From: an uncultured Clostridia bacterium
GTDB taxonomy: Bacteria; Bacillota; Clostridia; Oscillospirales; Ruminococcaceae
Direction: 5' to 3'
Length of the DNA stretch: 64,000 nucleotides
Assembly (NCBI GenBank): GCA_947626755.1
Contig: CANQTP010000006.1
Coordinates: 1 to 64,000, forward strand
The notes beneath the pieces are model-generated. The model did no database searches. It saw only the letters and a program-made list of their open reading frames with translations, and was not told the origin of the DNA. Numbering within the stretch: the first letter of the stretch is position 1; every line of letters starts with the position of its first letter. A program made the position numbers and the translations under genes. Of the stretch, positions 55,073-62,735 are shown in pieces.

Positions 55073-58000
55073 TCAATTCTTTGCCTTATTCATAATATCT
55101 ATCACCGACTGCATAAGTTCAATGGGCTTCTCTCCTTTGACTTTAACGGCAATGTATGACCTTTCCCCGCCGTTGACGGTAACACGTCCCTTGAATGCGG
55201 ACGTAAGCGCCTGTATCTGAACAATATCCGCAGTTTTCAGATAAAAATACATTATATCTCCATGCTGGGAGATCTCCGTCATGGTGAGCTGACTTGCCAT
55301 GTTCCGCACAAGAGATACGCTTATAAGACCTTGTATCGCCCGCGGCGGATCACCGTAACGGTCGATAAGTTCATCAATAAGTTCCATGCTGTCCTCATTG
55401 CTTCGCAGGGCGGCAATTTTTTTGTACATATCTATGCGCCCCGAAAGGCTTTCAATATAATCATTGGGAATGTATGCGTCTATCCTTACATCTATGAGAC
55501 AATCCTCGGGCTTCGGCGGCGGAGCTTCTCCCCTGCCTTCGGCTATGGCTTCATTAAGAAGCTGTATATACATATCATATCCAACAGCTTCAATATGCCC
55601 GTGCTGCTTTCCGCCCAGAATAGATCCCGCTCCGCGTATTTCCAGATCGCGCATGGCTATCCTGAATCCGCTGCCGAACTGGGTAAATTCGCGAATGGCG
55701 TCAAGACGGCGGGCAGCTATTTCCGTAAGTGCTTTTCCCCGCCTGAATGTGAAATACGCAAACGCTCTCCTGCTTGAACGTCCCACACGTCCGCGGAGCT
55801 GATAAAGCTGAGAAAGTCCAAGATTATCCGCATCTTCAATGATAAGCGTGTTCACGTTGGGAACGTCCACACCTGTTTCAATAAGCGTGGTGCAGACCAG
55901 AATGTCTATCTCATGTTCAAGAAGACTCTGCCAGATCTCCGAAAGCTGATCCTCCGAGATCTGTCCGTGAGCAATTCCTATACGCGCATCGGGGATAAGC
56001 TCCTGCAATTTTGCCGCGCAAAGGTCAATGCTGTCTATGCGGTTGTGGATATAGTATACCTGTCCTCCGCGGCGCAGTTCCTTGTTTATTGCCTGAACGA
56101 TAACTCCCATGTCGTGTTCAATGACATATGTCTGAACGGGGTGACGGTCAACAGGCGGCTCTTCGATAACGCTCATGTCGCGGATACCGCTCATCGCCAT
56201 GTTGAGAGTCCGCGGGATAGGCGTTGCGGAAAGCGTGAGAACGTCCACTCCCGCAAATGCTTCTTTGAACTTCTCCTTATGGGCAACTCCGAAACGCTGT
56301 TCCTCGTCTATGATAACAAGTCCCAGATCGCGGAATTTAACATCTTTCTGCACAAGTCGGTGCGTGCCGATTATCATATCTATTTCGCCGCGCCTGAGCT
56401 GCTTCAGGATCTCTTCCTGTTCTTTTTTGGAGCGGAAGCGGGAAAGCAGTTCTATCTTCATGGGGAAATGTTCAAAACGTTTTAATGCCGTCTGATAATG
56501 CTGCCATGCAAGAACTGTTGTAGGCGCAAGTATCGCGCACTGCTTGCTGTCCTCCATGCACTTGAACGCCGCGCGGAAGGCAACTTCCGTTTTTCCGAAG
56601 CCCACGTCCCCGCAAAGGAGTCTGTCCATGGGAACAGGCTTCTGCATATCTTCCTTTATCTCCTGAGCGGAGCGGAGCTGATCGTCCGTTTCGTTATAGG
56701 GGAATCTTGTTTCAAAATCACGCTGCCAGTCGTCGTCCTCTGAAAAGGCAAATCCCGGAGTCTGACTGCGTTTCGCGTAAAGTTTTATAAGTTCGTCCGC
56801 CATATCCTTGACGGCTTTCTTTACGCGGGCGCGGGTCTTTTGCCAATCAGTTGAAGAAAGCTTATTGAGTTTCACCGAACCGTTGTCGCGGGGACCCATG
56901 TATTTTGAGACTGCATCAAGCTGATTTACGGGAACATAAAGTACGTCCGTTCCCGCGTACTGAATGGTTATATAGTCCTTGGTAACGCCTTCAAGCTCGA
57001 TCTTTTTGATGCCCACAAATTTTCCTATGCCGTAAAGAGCGTGAACTACAAGATCCCCCGGGGCAATATCCGAAAGTGAGCGTATTTCCTCGCCCTTCTT
57101 GGTCTTGCGGAGTTTTTTCTTTGAAACAACAGCACGCGCTTGGGTGATAAGCGCAGTTTTTATATCGGGATAGTCGTAACCTGCGCTTGTGCAGCCCGAC
57201 ATAAGCAGGACATTTCCCGCAGTTAATACGGAATCTTCATTTGCAATGCTGCACTTTATGCCTTCGTCCCGCAGATCCTTTTCAATAATGGGCAGAGTTT
57301 TGTCCGAACCTGCCATCACGGCGACACTGTAACCGCGTTCGCAGAAGTTTTGCAGATCCTCGATAAGCTGTCGGATCTCGCCGCCCCAAGGCGCAGTCTG
57401 ATTTGCGGAAACGGCTATAAGCTTCTTGAAACGCAGATCCGCTCCGCGGGTGAAAGCGTCAAAATGTAACAGCGGGAACGCCGCCGCTTTTGAATAAACC
57501 TCGGGGAAGTTCAGCATATAACCTTCCAGACCCTTGCAGAGTTCTCCCGTTTCAAGAAGGAGTTTGACGTCCTCCATGTGCTGGGAAATTACAGCGCGGG
57601 CTTTTTCGGAAGCATTGAAATATTCGCTGAAAATGACAGGCGAAATATCGGGAAGATAGTCAAAGACAGTTTCCGGCTTTTCATAAGCAAGAGGGATATA
57701 TTTGTCGATGTTGCCAAGTTCAAGACCTGTGCTTGCCCTGTCTATGTCGCGGGAAAGAGCGGCTCGGACGATCTCCGTGCGCTTTCCCCTGACGGAAGCG
57801 GAAAGCTTTTGCAGCGCGGAAACAAGCGCTTCGGAAGATTCAAAAAGCGTTTCGGCGGCAGGGGAAATTTTTATATTCTGAACGGGATCGGTGCGGCGCT
57901 GTGATTCAACATCAAAAAATGAGATGGTGTCTATCTCATCGCCCCACAGTTCGATACGTAACGGAAGTTCTTCCTGAACGGGGAAAATATCAATAATAGA

Positions 58001-58540
58001 CCCGCGTACGGAAAACTGCGAAACGCCTTCCACCTTGTCGCAGCGGGAATATCCTGCGGAAACAAGTTTTCTTATAAGTTCCCCCGTGTCAACTTCCCCG
58101 CCTGCGGAAATGGCAATTGTACGGGAAAGCAGGATATTTTTCGGGATAGTTACCTGCATGACCGCTTCTGCGGAAGCGCAGACAATGATATTTTCGCCTT
58201 CGGCAAGCCGCGAAAGCACTCCGAGACGGGTATGCTCGTACTCGCGGGAAACAGTTTCAACAGCTGTAAAGGTAAAATCCTTTGCAGGGAACACATAGGA
58301 AACCGTTCCGCCTGCAAGGGAATTGATGTCGTCTGTGAGACGTCTTGCGGCGGCTTCGTCGTCGGTGATGATGAGGACTGGAGAATTCCTGCGGGATCTG
58401 AGCAGTCCAAGCGCGAACTGCGCCTTGTGTATCGCGGAAACGCCCGAAACGGCGGCGGGAGTCTGATGTTTTTCCAGAGCGTCCAGCATATCGCGGTACG
58501 GGGTAAAATTTTCAATTGCGGAAATAAAAAGATTTGACAT
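55073..58540 (-). CDS. mfd: Transcription-repair coupling factor Mfd
   Basis: A 1155-residue translocase displaces RNA polymerase stalled at lesions and recruits UvrA. UvrB-like N-terminal domains are followed by the RNA polymerase-interacting domain (PGDLVVHALYGIGKFVGIKK), then the RecG-like motor with Walker A GDVGFGKTEVA, the DEEQ box IIDEEQRFGV, LSATPIPRTL and the TRG-type region, and the C-terminal D7 domain. Full length for the family. It lies 16 bp after pth, as in B. subtilis. Confidence 0.97.
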   Translation of the reverse strand: MSNLFISAIENFTPYRDMLDALEKHQTPAAVSGVSAIHKAQFALGLLRSRRNSPVLIITDDEAAARRLTDDINSLAGGTVSYVFPAKDFTFTAVETVSREYEHTRLGVLSRLAEGENIIVCASAEAVMQVTIPKNILLSRTIAISAGGEVDTGELIRKLVSAGYSRCDKVEGVSQFSVRGSIIDIFPVQEELPLRIELWGDEIDTISFFDVESQRRTDPVQNIKISPAAETLFESSEALVSALQKLSASVRGKRTEIVRAALSRDIDRASTGLELGNIDKYIPLAYEKPETVFDYLPDISPVIFSEYFNASEKARAVISQHMEDVKLLLETGELCKGLEGYMLNFPEVYSKAAAFPLLHFDAFTRGADLRFKKLIAVSANQTAPWGGEIRQLIEDLQNFCERGYSVAVMAGSDKTLPIIEKDLRDEGIKCSIANEDSVLTAGNVLLMSGCTSAGYDYPDIKTALITQARAVVSKKKLRKTKKGEEIRSLSDIAPGDLVVHALYGIGKFVGIKKIELEGVTKDYITIQYAGTDVLYVPVNQLDAVSKYMGPRDNGSVKLNKLSSTDWQKTRARVKKAVKDMADELIKLYAKRSQTPGFAFSEDDDWQRDFETRFPYNETDDQLRSAQEIKEDMQKPVPMDRLLCGDVGFGKTEVAFRAAFKCMEDSKQCAILAPTTVLAWQHYQTALKRFEHFPMKIELLSRFRSKKEQEEILKQLRRGEIDMIIGTHRLVQKDVKFRDLGLVIIDEEQRFGVAHKEKFKEAFAGVDVLTLSATPIPRTLNMAMSGIRDMSVIEEPPVDRHPVQTYVIEHDMGVIVQAINKELRRGGQVYYIHNRIDSIDLCAAKLQELIPDARIGIAHGQISEDQLSEIWQSLLEHEIDILVCTTLIETGVDVPNVNTLIIEDADNLGLSQLYQLRGRVGRSSRRAFAYFTFRRGKALTEIAARRLDAIREFTQFGSGFRIAMRDLEIRGAGSILGGKQHGHIEAVGYDMYIQLLNEAIAEGRGEAPPPKPEDCLIDVRIDAYIPNDYIESLSGRIDMYKKIAALRSNEDSMELIDELIDRYGDPPRAIQGLISVSLVRNMASQLTMTEISQHGDIMYFYLKTADIVQIQALTSAFKGRVTVNGGERSYIAVKVKGEKPIELMQSVIDIMNKAKN

Positions 58541-58556
58541 AACTTAATTTTCAACC

Positions 58557-59183
58557 TTAACTGTTATATTTGTTCATAGCTTCATCGGTTCTGCCCTTTA
58601 CCATAAGTTCAAGGGAAGATACTGCTTTGTCTGTGCCTTGCTCCATAAGTTTCCGTTCTTCTTCGGTGAAATGCGACAGCACCCACGCCGCAAGGTCGTA
58701 GTCCTTGTGGGGCTTCTTCCCCACGCCTATTTTTATTCGCGGGAAAGTGTCAAAGCCGGTGAGATAGATAATGGATTTCATGCCGTTGTGACCGCCGTCC
58801 GAGCCTTTTCGGCGGATTCGTATATTTGACGGTTCAAGGCTGATGTCGTCAAAGCAGATAATGACATTTTCGGCGGGGATCTTGTAGAAATTCATGGCTT
58901 CGACGATCGCTTCGCCGCTGTTGTTCATGAACGTTGTGGGTTTCATGAGCAGGCAGGTGACGCCGTTTACTTCCGCAACCGCAGTCAAGGACTTGAACCG
59001 CAGTTTTTTCAGCTGAACGCCGCATTTTGCGGCAAGTTTGTCAAGCGTCATAAATCCTGCATTATGGCGGGTATTTTCGTACTTTTCGCCGGGGTTTCCC
59101 AGACCGGCGATGATATATTCGGGCGAGCCTGCGGGCTCGGATTTTTCTTTGCTTATCTGATTAAAAATATCAAATATACTCAT
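58557..59183 (-). CDS. pth: Peptidyl-tRNA hydrolase
   Basis: This 208-residue enzyme recycles peptidyl-tRNA released from stalled ribosomes. YIIAGLGNPGEKYENTRHNAGF contains the catalytic His, and LMKPTTFMNNSGEAI, CFDDISLEPSNIRIR and GSDGGHNGMKSI follow. An extra ~22 residues (MSIFDIFNQISKEKSEPAG) precede the usual start of the domain. No Shine-Dalgarno is visible, because ATTACGC heptamer repeats run to within a few bases of the ATG. Confidence 0.94.
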   Translation of the reverse strand: MSIFDIFNQISKEKSEPAGSPEYIIAGLGNPGEKYENTRHNAGFMTLDKLAAKCGVQLKKLRFKSLTAVAEVNGVTCLLMKPTTFMNNSGEAIVEAMNFYKIPAENVIICFDDISLEPSNIRIRRKGSDGGHNGMKSIIYLTGFDTFPRIKIGVGKKPHKDYDLAAWVLSHFTEEERKLMEQGTDKAVSSLELMVKGRTDEAMNKYNS

Positions 59184-59218
59184 AATAATGCGTAATTCGT
59201 AATGCGTAATTCGTAATT
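59184..59218. repeat. Heptamer repeat before pth
   Basis: AATGCGTAATTCGTAATGCG and further units lie between pth and the four-helix-bundle gene. It is the inverse of the block at 59616-59675. Confidence 0.8.
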
Positions 59219-59230
59219 ACACACTGCAAA

Positions 59231-59587
59231 TTATGATGTTTCCCCCTTCTGTGATTTTGTTATTGACATAAGTATTTTCAGTAATTCCTGACAATCATAA
59301 TATATACTTTCAAATTCCTGTTCGGAAAGATAATTAGTTTCATATAACAATTCGATCCAATATTCTGTTTCACTTGCTTCCTTCAAAGCAATATTCATTT
59401 TTGCATAAAAATCCGATCTGCTCTGACCCCTTACGGCTTCTTTAACATTTGCGCCGATACTTGTTCCGCTTCGCAGAAGCTGCTTTGATAAAATATATTC
59501 TTTCTTTGTACTGCACATATACTGATATAATTTTACGATCCGTACCGCAAATTTTTTACTTTTATCAACAATTATATTTTCTTTCAT
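59231..59587 (-). CDS. S23/four-helix-bundle protein
   Basis: A 118-residue member of the four-helix-bundle family (TIGR02436) related to 23S rRNA intervening-sequence proteins and the Avd accessory protein of diversity-generating retroelements. SKKFAVRIVKLYQYM, LLRSGTSIGANVKEAVRGQS and KMNIALKEASETEYWIELL are typical. The molecular role of standalone members is unknown. ATG at 59587 is preferred over the GTG at 59596. The gene is bracketed by inverted heptamer repeats and has no operon partner. Confidence 0.88.
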   Translation of the reverse strand: MKENIIVDKSKKFAVRIVKLYQYMCSTKKEYILSKQLLRSGTSIGANVKEAVRGQSRSDFYAKMNIALKEASETEYWIELLYETNYLSEQEFESIYYDCQELLKILMSITKSQKGETS

Positions 59588-59615
59588 TCTGAACACTACC
59601 TTTAATTTATATTCA

Positions 59616-59675
59616 AAATGCGTAATCTTGCAGAAATTTACAATTGCGAATTACGCATTACAAATTACGAATTAT
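59616..59675. repeat. Heptamer repeat upstream of the four-helix-bundle gene
   Basis: AAATGCGTAATC, then AATTGCGAATTACGCATTAC and AAATTACGAATT, in inverse orientation to the block at 59184-59218. A GC hairpin of type CCCTCCGG/CCGGAGAGGG follows at ~59686-59708. Confidence 0.75.
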
Positions 59676-59734
59676 AGCAGACTTGCCCCCTCCGGAAGCC
59701 GGAGAGGGTACGAAAAATAAATGTTGTTTTTGCC

Positions 59735-59763
59735 TTGACAGCGAGGCATAAATCCATTATAAT
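59735..59763 (+). promoter_or_regulatory. Consensus promoter for the 57-residue orphan gene
   Basis: TTGACA (59735-59740) and TATAAT (59758-59763), perfect with 17-bp spacing. Confidence 0.75.
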
Positions 59764-59796
59764 ATAAGTAACAACTATTATAAAGGAGTGAAAAAT

Positions 59797-59970
59797 ATGT
59801 CGGATAAAGAACTTGTAACAATGTTAATAGACATATACACTAACTTGCAGCGCATATTAAGCTCTGATGATATTGAAAAGGAAACCGAGTATCAACTAAA
59901 AGTCGTAAAGGCTAAACTCGAATCAATGGGTGTTGTAACATCGGATCTGAACATCAATAAGAAAAATTAA
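59797..59970 (+). CDS. Small hypothetical protein
   Basis: A 57-residue, helix-rich, soluble protein (MSDKELVTMLIDIYTNLQRIL...) that I do not recognise. It has a perfect promoter, AAAGGAG at a good distance from ATG 59797 (the track's GTG at 59788 overlaps that site) and a terminator right after the stop, so it is very probably real and well expressed. The pattern of Leu/Ile spacing suggests a short helical hairpin that may dimerise. Confidence 0.65.
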   Translation: MSDKELVTMLIDIYTNLQRILSSDDIEKETEYQLKVVKAKLESMGVVTSDLNINKKN

Positions 59971-59984
59971 GTTTAAATTGTTTG

Positions 59985-60012
59985 TGCAAAGTCCCGAATG
60001 GGACTTTGCACT
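59985..60012. terminator. Bidirectional terminator
   Basis: TGCAAAGTCCC (59985-59995) pairs with GGGACTTTGCA (60000-60010) over a GAAT loop and is followed by CTTTTTATTTT. It lies between the small orphan gene and the convergent prs. Confidence 0.75.
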
Positions 60013-60019
60013 TTTTATT

Positions 60020-60979
60020 TTAATTAAAAATAGTTGAAACGGGCTTGTCGGCGTAAATTCTCTGGATAGCCTGTGCAAATACCGGAGCAACGGGAAGCAC
60101 GGTTATCTTGTCTATCTTCTTCTCTTCGGGAAGCGCAATGGTGTCAAGCAGGATAAGTTCTTTTATAACGCTGCTCTTGATCCTTTCAATGGCAGGTCCC
60201 GAAAGTACACCGTGTGTCGCGCAGGCGTAAACTTCCTTTGCACCGCCTATTTCCATGATGGCTTTTGCCGCGTTGCAAAGCGTTCCCGCCGTGTCGATCA
60301 TATCGTCCACAAGAACGACGCTCTTGCCCCGAACGTCGCCGATAATGTTCATTACCTCGCAAACGTTGGCTTTCTGACGGCGTTTGTCAACAATTGCAAA
60401 GGGAACTCCCAGACGCTGTGCAAAATTCCGCGCTCTCGTTACCGAACCAAGGTCGGGGGAAACTACCATTACATCGTCCTTGCTGTCTCCGAATTTTTCA
60501 ATGAAATATGGCGCAAGGATAGGAACTCCCAGCAGATGATCTACGGGGATATTGAAAAATCCCTGTATCTGCGGGCAGTGCAGATCCATTGAAAGCACTC
60601 TGTCCGCGCCTGCTACCGAGATGAGATCCGCAACAAGCTTTGCAGAAATAGGATCGCGGGCTTTTGCCTTTCTGTCCTGACGGGCATATCCCATGTAGGG
60701 AATTACCGCCGTGATGCGTCCTGCGGAAGCTCTCTTGAATGCGTCTATCATGATGAGAAGTTCCATCATGTGGTCGTTTACGGGAGAACTTGTGGACTGT
60801 ACCACAAATACGTCCGAACCCCTTACACTTTCCTGAATGGAAACGCTTACTTCACCGTCCGAAAACGTCACAACTTCCGACTGTCCCAGAGGAAGTCCCA
60901 GCTGTTTTGCGATCTCGGCGGCTACTGCGGGATTGGAGTTTCCCGTGAAGATCTTAATGTCCTTGCCGTGCAGATTCAT
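60020..60979 (-). CDS. prs: Ribose-phosphate pyrophosphokinase (PRPP synthetase)
   Basis: A 319-residue enzyme makes PRPP from ribose-5-phosphate and ATP for nucleotide, His and Trp synthesis. FSDGEVSVSIQESVRGSDVF, PYMGYARQDRK, the PP loop MDLHCPQIQGFF and the PRPP motif VVLVDDMIDTAGT are typical. It is 64 bp downstream of glmU, and glmU-prs-pth-mfd is a conserved Firmicutes order, here interrupted by the two small accessory genes. Confidence 0.97.
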   Translation of the reverse strand: MNLHGKDIKIFTGNSNPAVAAEIAKQLGLPLGQSEVVTFSDGEVSVSIQESVRGSDVFVVQSTSSPVNDHMMELLIMIDAFKRASAGRITAVIPYMGYARQDRKAKARDPISAKLVADLISVAGADRVLSMDLHCPQIQGFFNIPVDHLLGVPILAPYFIEKFGDSKDDVMVVSPDLGSVTRARNFAQRLGVPFAIVDKRRQKANVCEVMNIIGDVRGKSVVLVDDMIDTAGTLCNAAKAIMEIGGAKEVYACATHGVLSGPAIERIKSSVIKELILLDTIALPEEKKIDKITVLPVAPVFAQAIQRIYADKPVSTIFN

Positions 60980-61043
60980 TTTAAATATCCCCTTTACTAT
61001 TAACTTCTTGTATAAAATTTGTCGGAATAAACTCTCCGCAAAA

Positions 61044-62441
61044 TTATTTCCTGTTCAGACGATTTTTAAGACGTCTTTCTGCGAAACCGTCCTTGAACCG
61101 AAGTTCACCCCGGTCTATGGCAAGCGCCTTGTCGGGAACGTCCTTTGTTACCGTTGTTCCTGCCGCAGTGTAAGCCATTGCTCCGATCTTAACGGGAGCA
61201 ACAAGGTTGGTGTTGCAGCCTATGAATGCGTTGTCGCCGATGACAGTGCGGTACTTGTTTGCACCGTCATAGTTGACTGTTACCACACCGCAGCCGAAGT
61301 TGACGTTTTCGCCCACGTCGCTGTCGCCGATGTAAGTAAGATGCGCAACCGACGTTCTTTCGCCGATGGTGGAATTCTTCACTTCCACAAAATCGCCGAT
61401 CTTGACTTTTGCCTTTATGTGACTGTCAGGACGGATATGCACGAACGGTCCTATCTTTGCGCCGTCGTCAACGGTGGACTCGTATGCCTGAACGCTGTTG
61501 AGAGTAACGCCGTCTCCTACGGTGCAGTTTTCAATAAGACAATTGGGACCGATAACGCAGCCCTTTCCGATAACGGTATTTCCCCGCAGTATCGTTCCCT
61601 GCAAAATTTTTGTTCCCGCGCCTATTTTTACGTTCCTGCCTATGGAAACCCCGTCCGTGCAGAGGAATTCCACGCCATTGTCAAGATGTTTTTCTATCAC
61701 TGCGTGCCTTGCAGTGTCGTTCAGCATAAGCAGTGCCTTGCGGTCATTTGCCCCGAGGACAACTTTTTTGTCGGGGGAAATATACGCGTCCGCGCGCTTT
61801 CCGCCGCTTATAAGAATGTACACCGAGTCGGTGAGGTAGTATTCGCCTTGGGAATTGTTGGGCTTTATCTCTCCAAGTGCGGCAATAAGGTCTTTTGTCC
61901 TGAACCAGTAAGCGCCGCTGTTTATTTCGCGGACAGCTTTCTGCTCGGGGGTGGCGTCTTTGTCTTCAACAATGCCTGTAACGCCGTTCTGCCCGCGGAG
62001 GATACGTCCGTAACCTGTGGGATCGTTCACTTCGGCAGTTATGATAGTTACCGCGTTTTCCTGACGGATATGCTGTTCAAGTGCGGCGGTAATGGTATCG
62101 CTGTCTATGAACGGCGCGTCTCCGCAGAGAATAAGCACATTCCCGTCAATGCGGGGGCTTTCCTTCAGCCAGTCGATCGCCATCATAACGGCGTGACCCG
62201 TTCCCATTCTCTGGGGTTGTAAAACTGTTGTATAGCGGTCGCCGATGTAGTCCTCTATGACCTGTGCATTATAGCCTTTTACAACGCAAAGGTCGGAGAT
62301 CTCCGCCTTTTCGCAGGCACTTACCACCCATTCGAGCATGGGTTCGCCCAGCACTTCAAACATGGGTTTCGGAAGTTCCGACTTCATACGTTTGCCCTGT
62401 CCGCCCGCCAGAATGACGGCGCAGGAAGATATATTACTCAT
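61044..62441 (-). CDS. glmU: Bifunctional GlmU (GlcNAc-1-P uridyltransferase / GlcN-1-P acetyltransferase)
   Basis: A 465-residue enzyme makes UDP-GlcNAc for peptidoglycan. The N-terminal nucleotidyltransferase carries AVILAGGQGKRMKSELPK, QRMGTGHAVM and LCGDAPFI. The C-terminal left-handed beta-helix has hexapeptide repeats (FVHIRPDSHIKAKVKIGDFVEVKNS) and AYTAAGTTVTKDVP. The track start (62540) adds 33 residues, but ATG at 62441 after GGGTGA gives the usual N-terminus. Confidence 0.96.
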   Translation of the reverse strand: MSNISSCAVILAGGQGKRMKSELPKPMFEVLGEPMLEWVVSACEKAEISDLCVVKGYNAQVIEDYIGDRYTTVLQPQRMGTGHAVMMAIDWLKESPRIDGNVLILCGDAPFIDSDTITAALEQHIRQENAVTIITAEVNDPTGYGRILRGQNGVTGIVEDKDATPEQKAVREINSGAYWFRTKDLIAALGEIKPNNSQGEYYLTDSVYILISGGKRADAYISPDKKVVLGANDRKALLMLNDTARHAVIEKHLDNGVEFLCTDGVSIGRNVKIGAGTKILQGTILRGNTVIGKGCVIGPNCLIENCTVGDGVTLNSVQAYESTVDDGAKIGPFVHIRPDSHIKAKVKIGDFVEVKNSTIGERTSVAHLTYIGDSDVGENVNFGCGVVTVNYDGANKYRTVIGDNAFIGCNTNLVAPVKIGAMAYTAAGTTVTKDVPDKALAIDRGELRFKDGFAERRLKNRLNRK

Positions 62442-62624
62442 AGTATAATTCACCCGATATATTAAATTTTGTAAACAAACAATTATCAATGTAAAACTCA
62501 ATACACATAATATTATGCCATAAATTGAAATATTTTTCAAGCAAATTTCACCGTTTTCTTCAAACAGCCGATTTATTGTGCAAAATATACAAAAAATGTG
62601 CTTTAAATTTCCTGCTATTTCGTA

Positions 62625-62653
62625 TGGAAAACAGAAAGAAAATCTGCTATAAT
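62625..62653 (+). promoter_or_regulatory. Probable promoter for ppdK
   Basis: TGGAAA (62625-62630) and TATAAT (62648-62653), 17 bp apart, about 85 bp before the ppdK start. The rest of the glmU-ppdK gap shows nothing recognisable. Confidence 0.5.
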
Positions 62654-62735
62654 ATGTTTATGACCGTATGCGCCGATCCGAGTCAGTGCGGAATGGCGGT
62701 GCGGAGTTCAAAATTTTTATTTGGAGGTAATACCA

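Noticed and set aside
60837-62222. 461-residue ORF on the plus strand opposite prs and glmU
   Set aside because: It is antisense to two well-conserved genes and has no domain resemblance.
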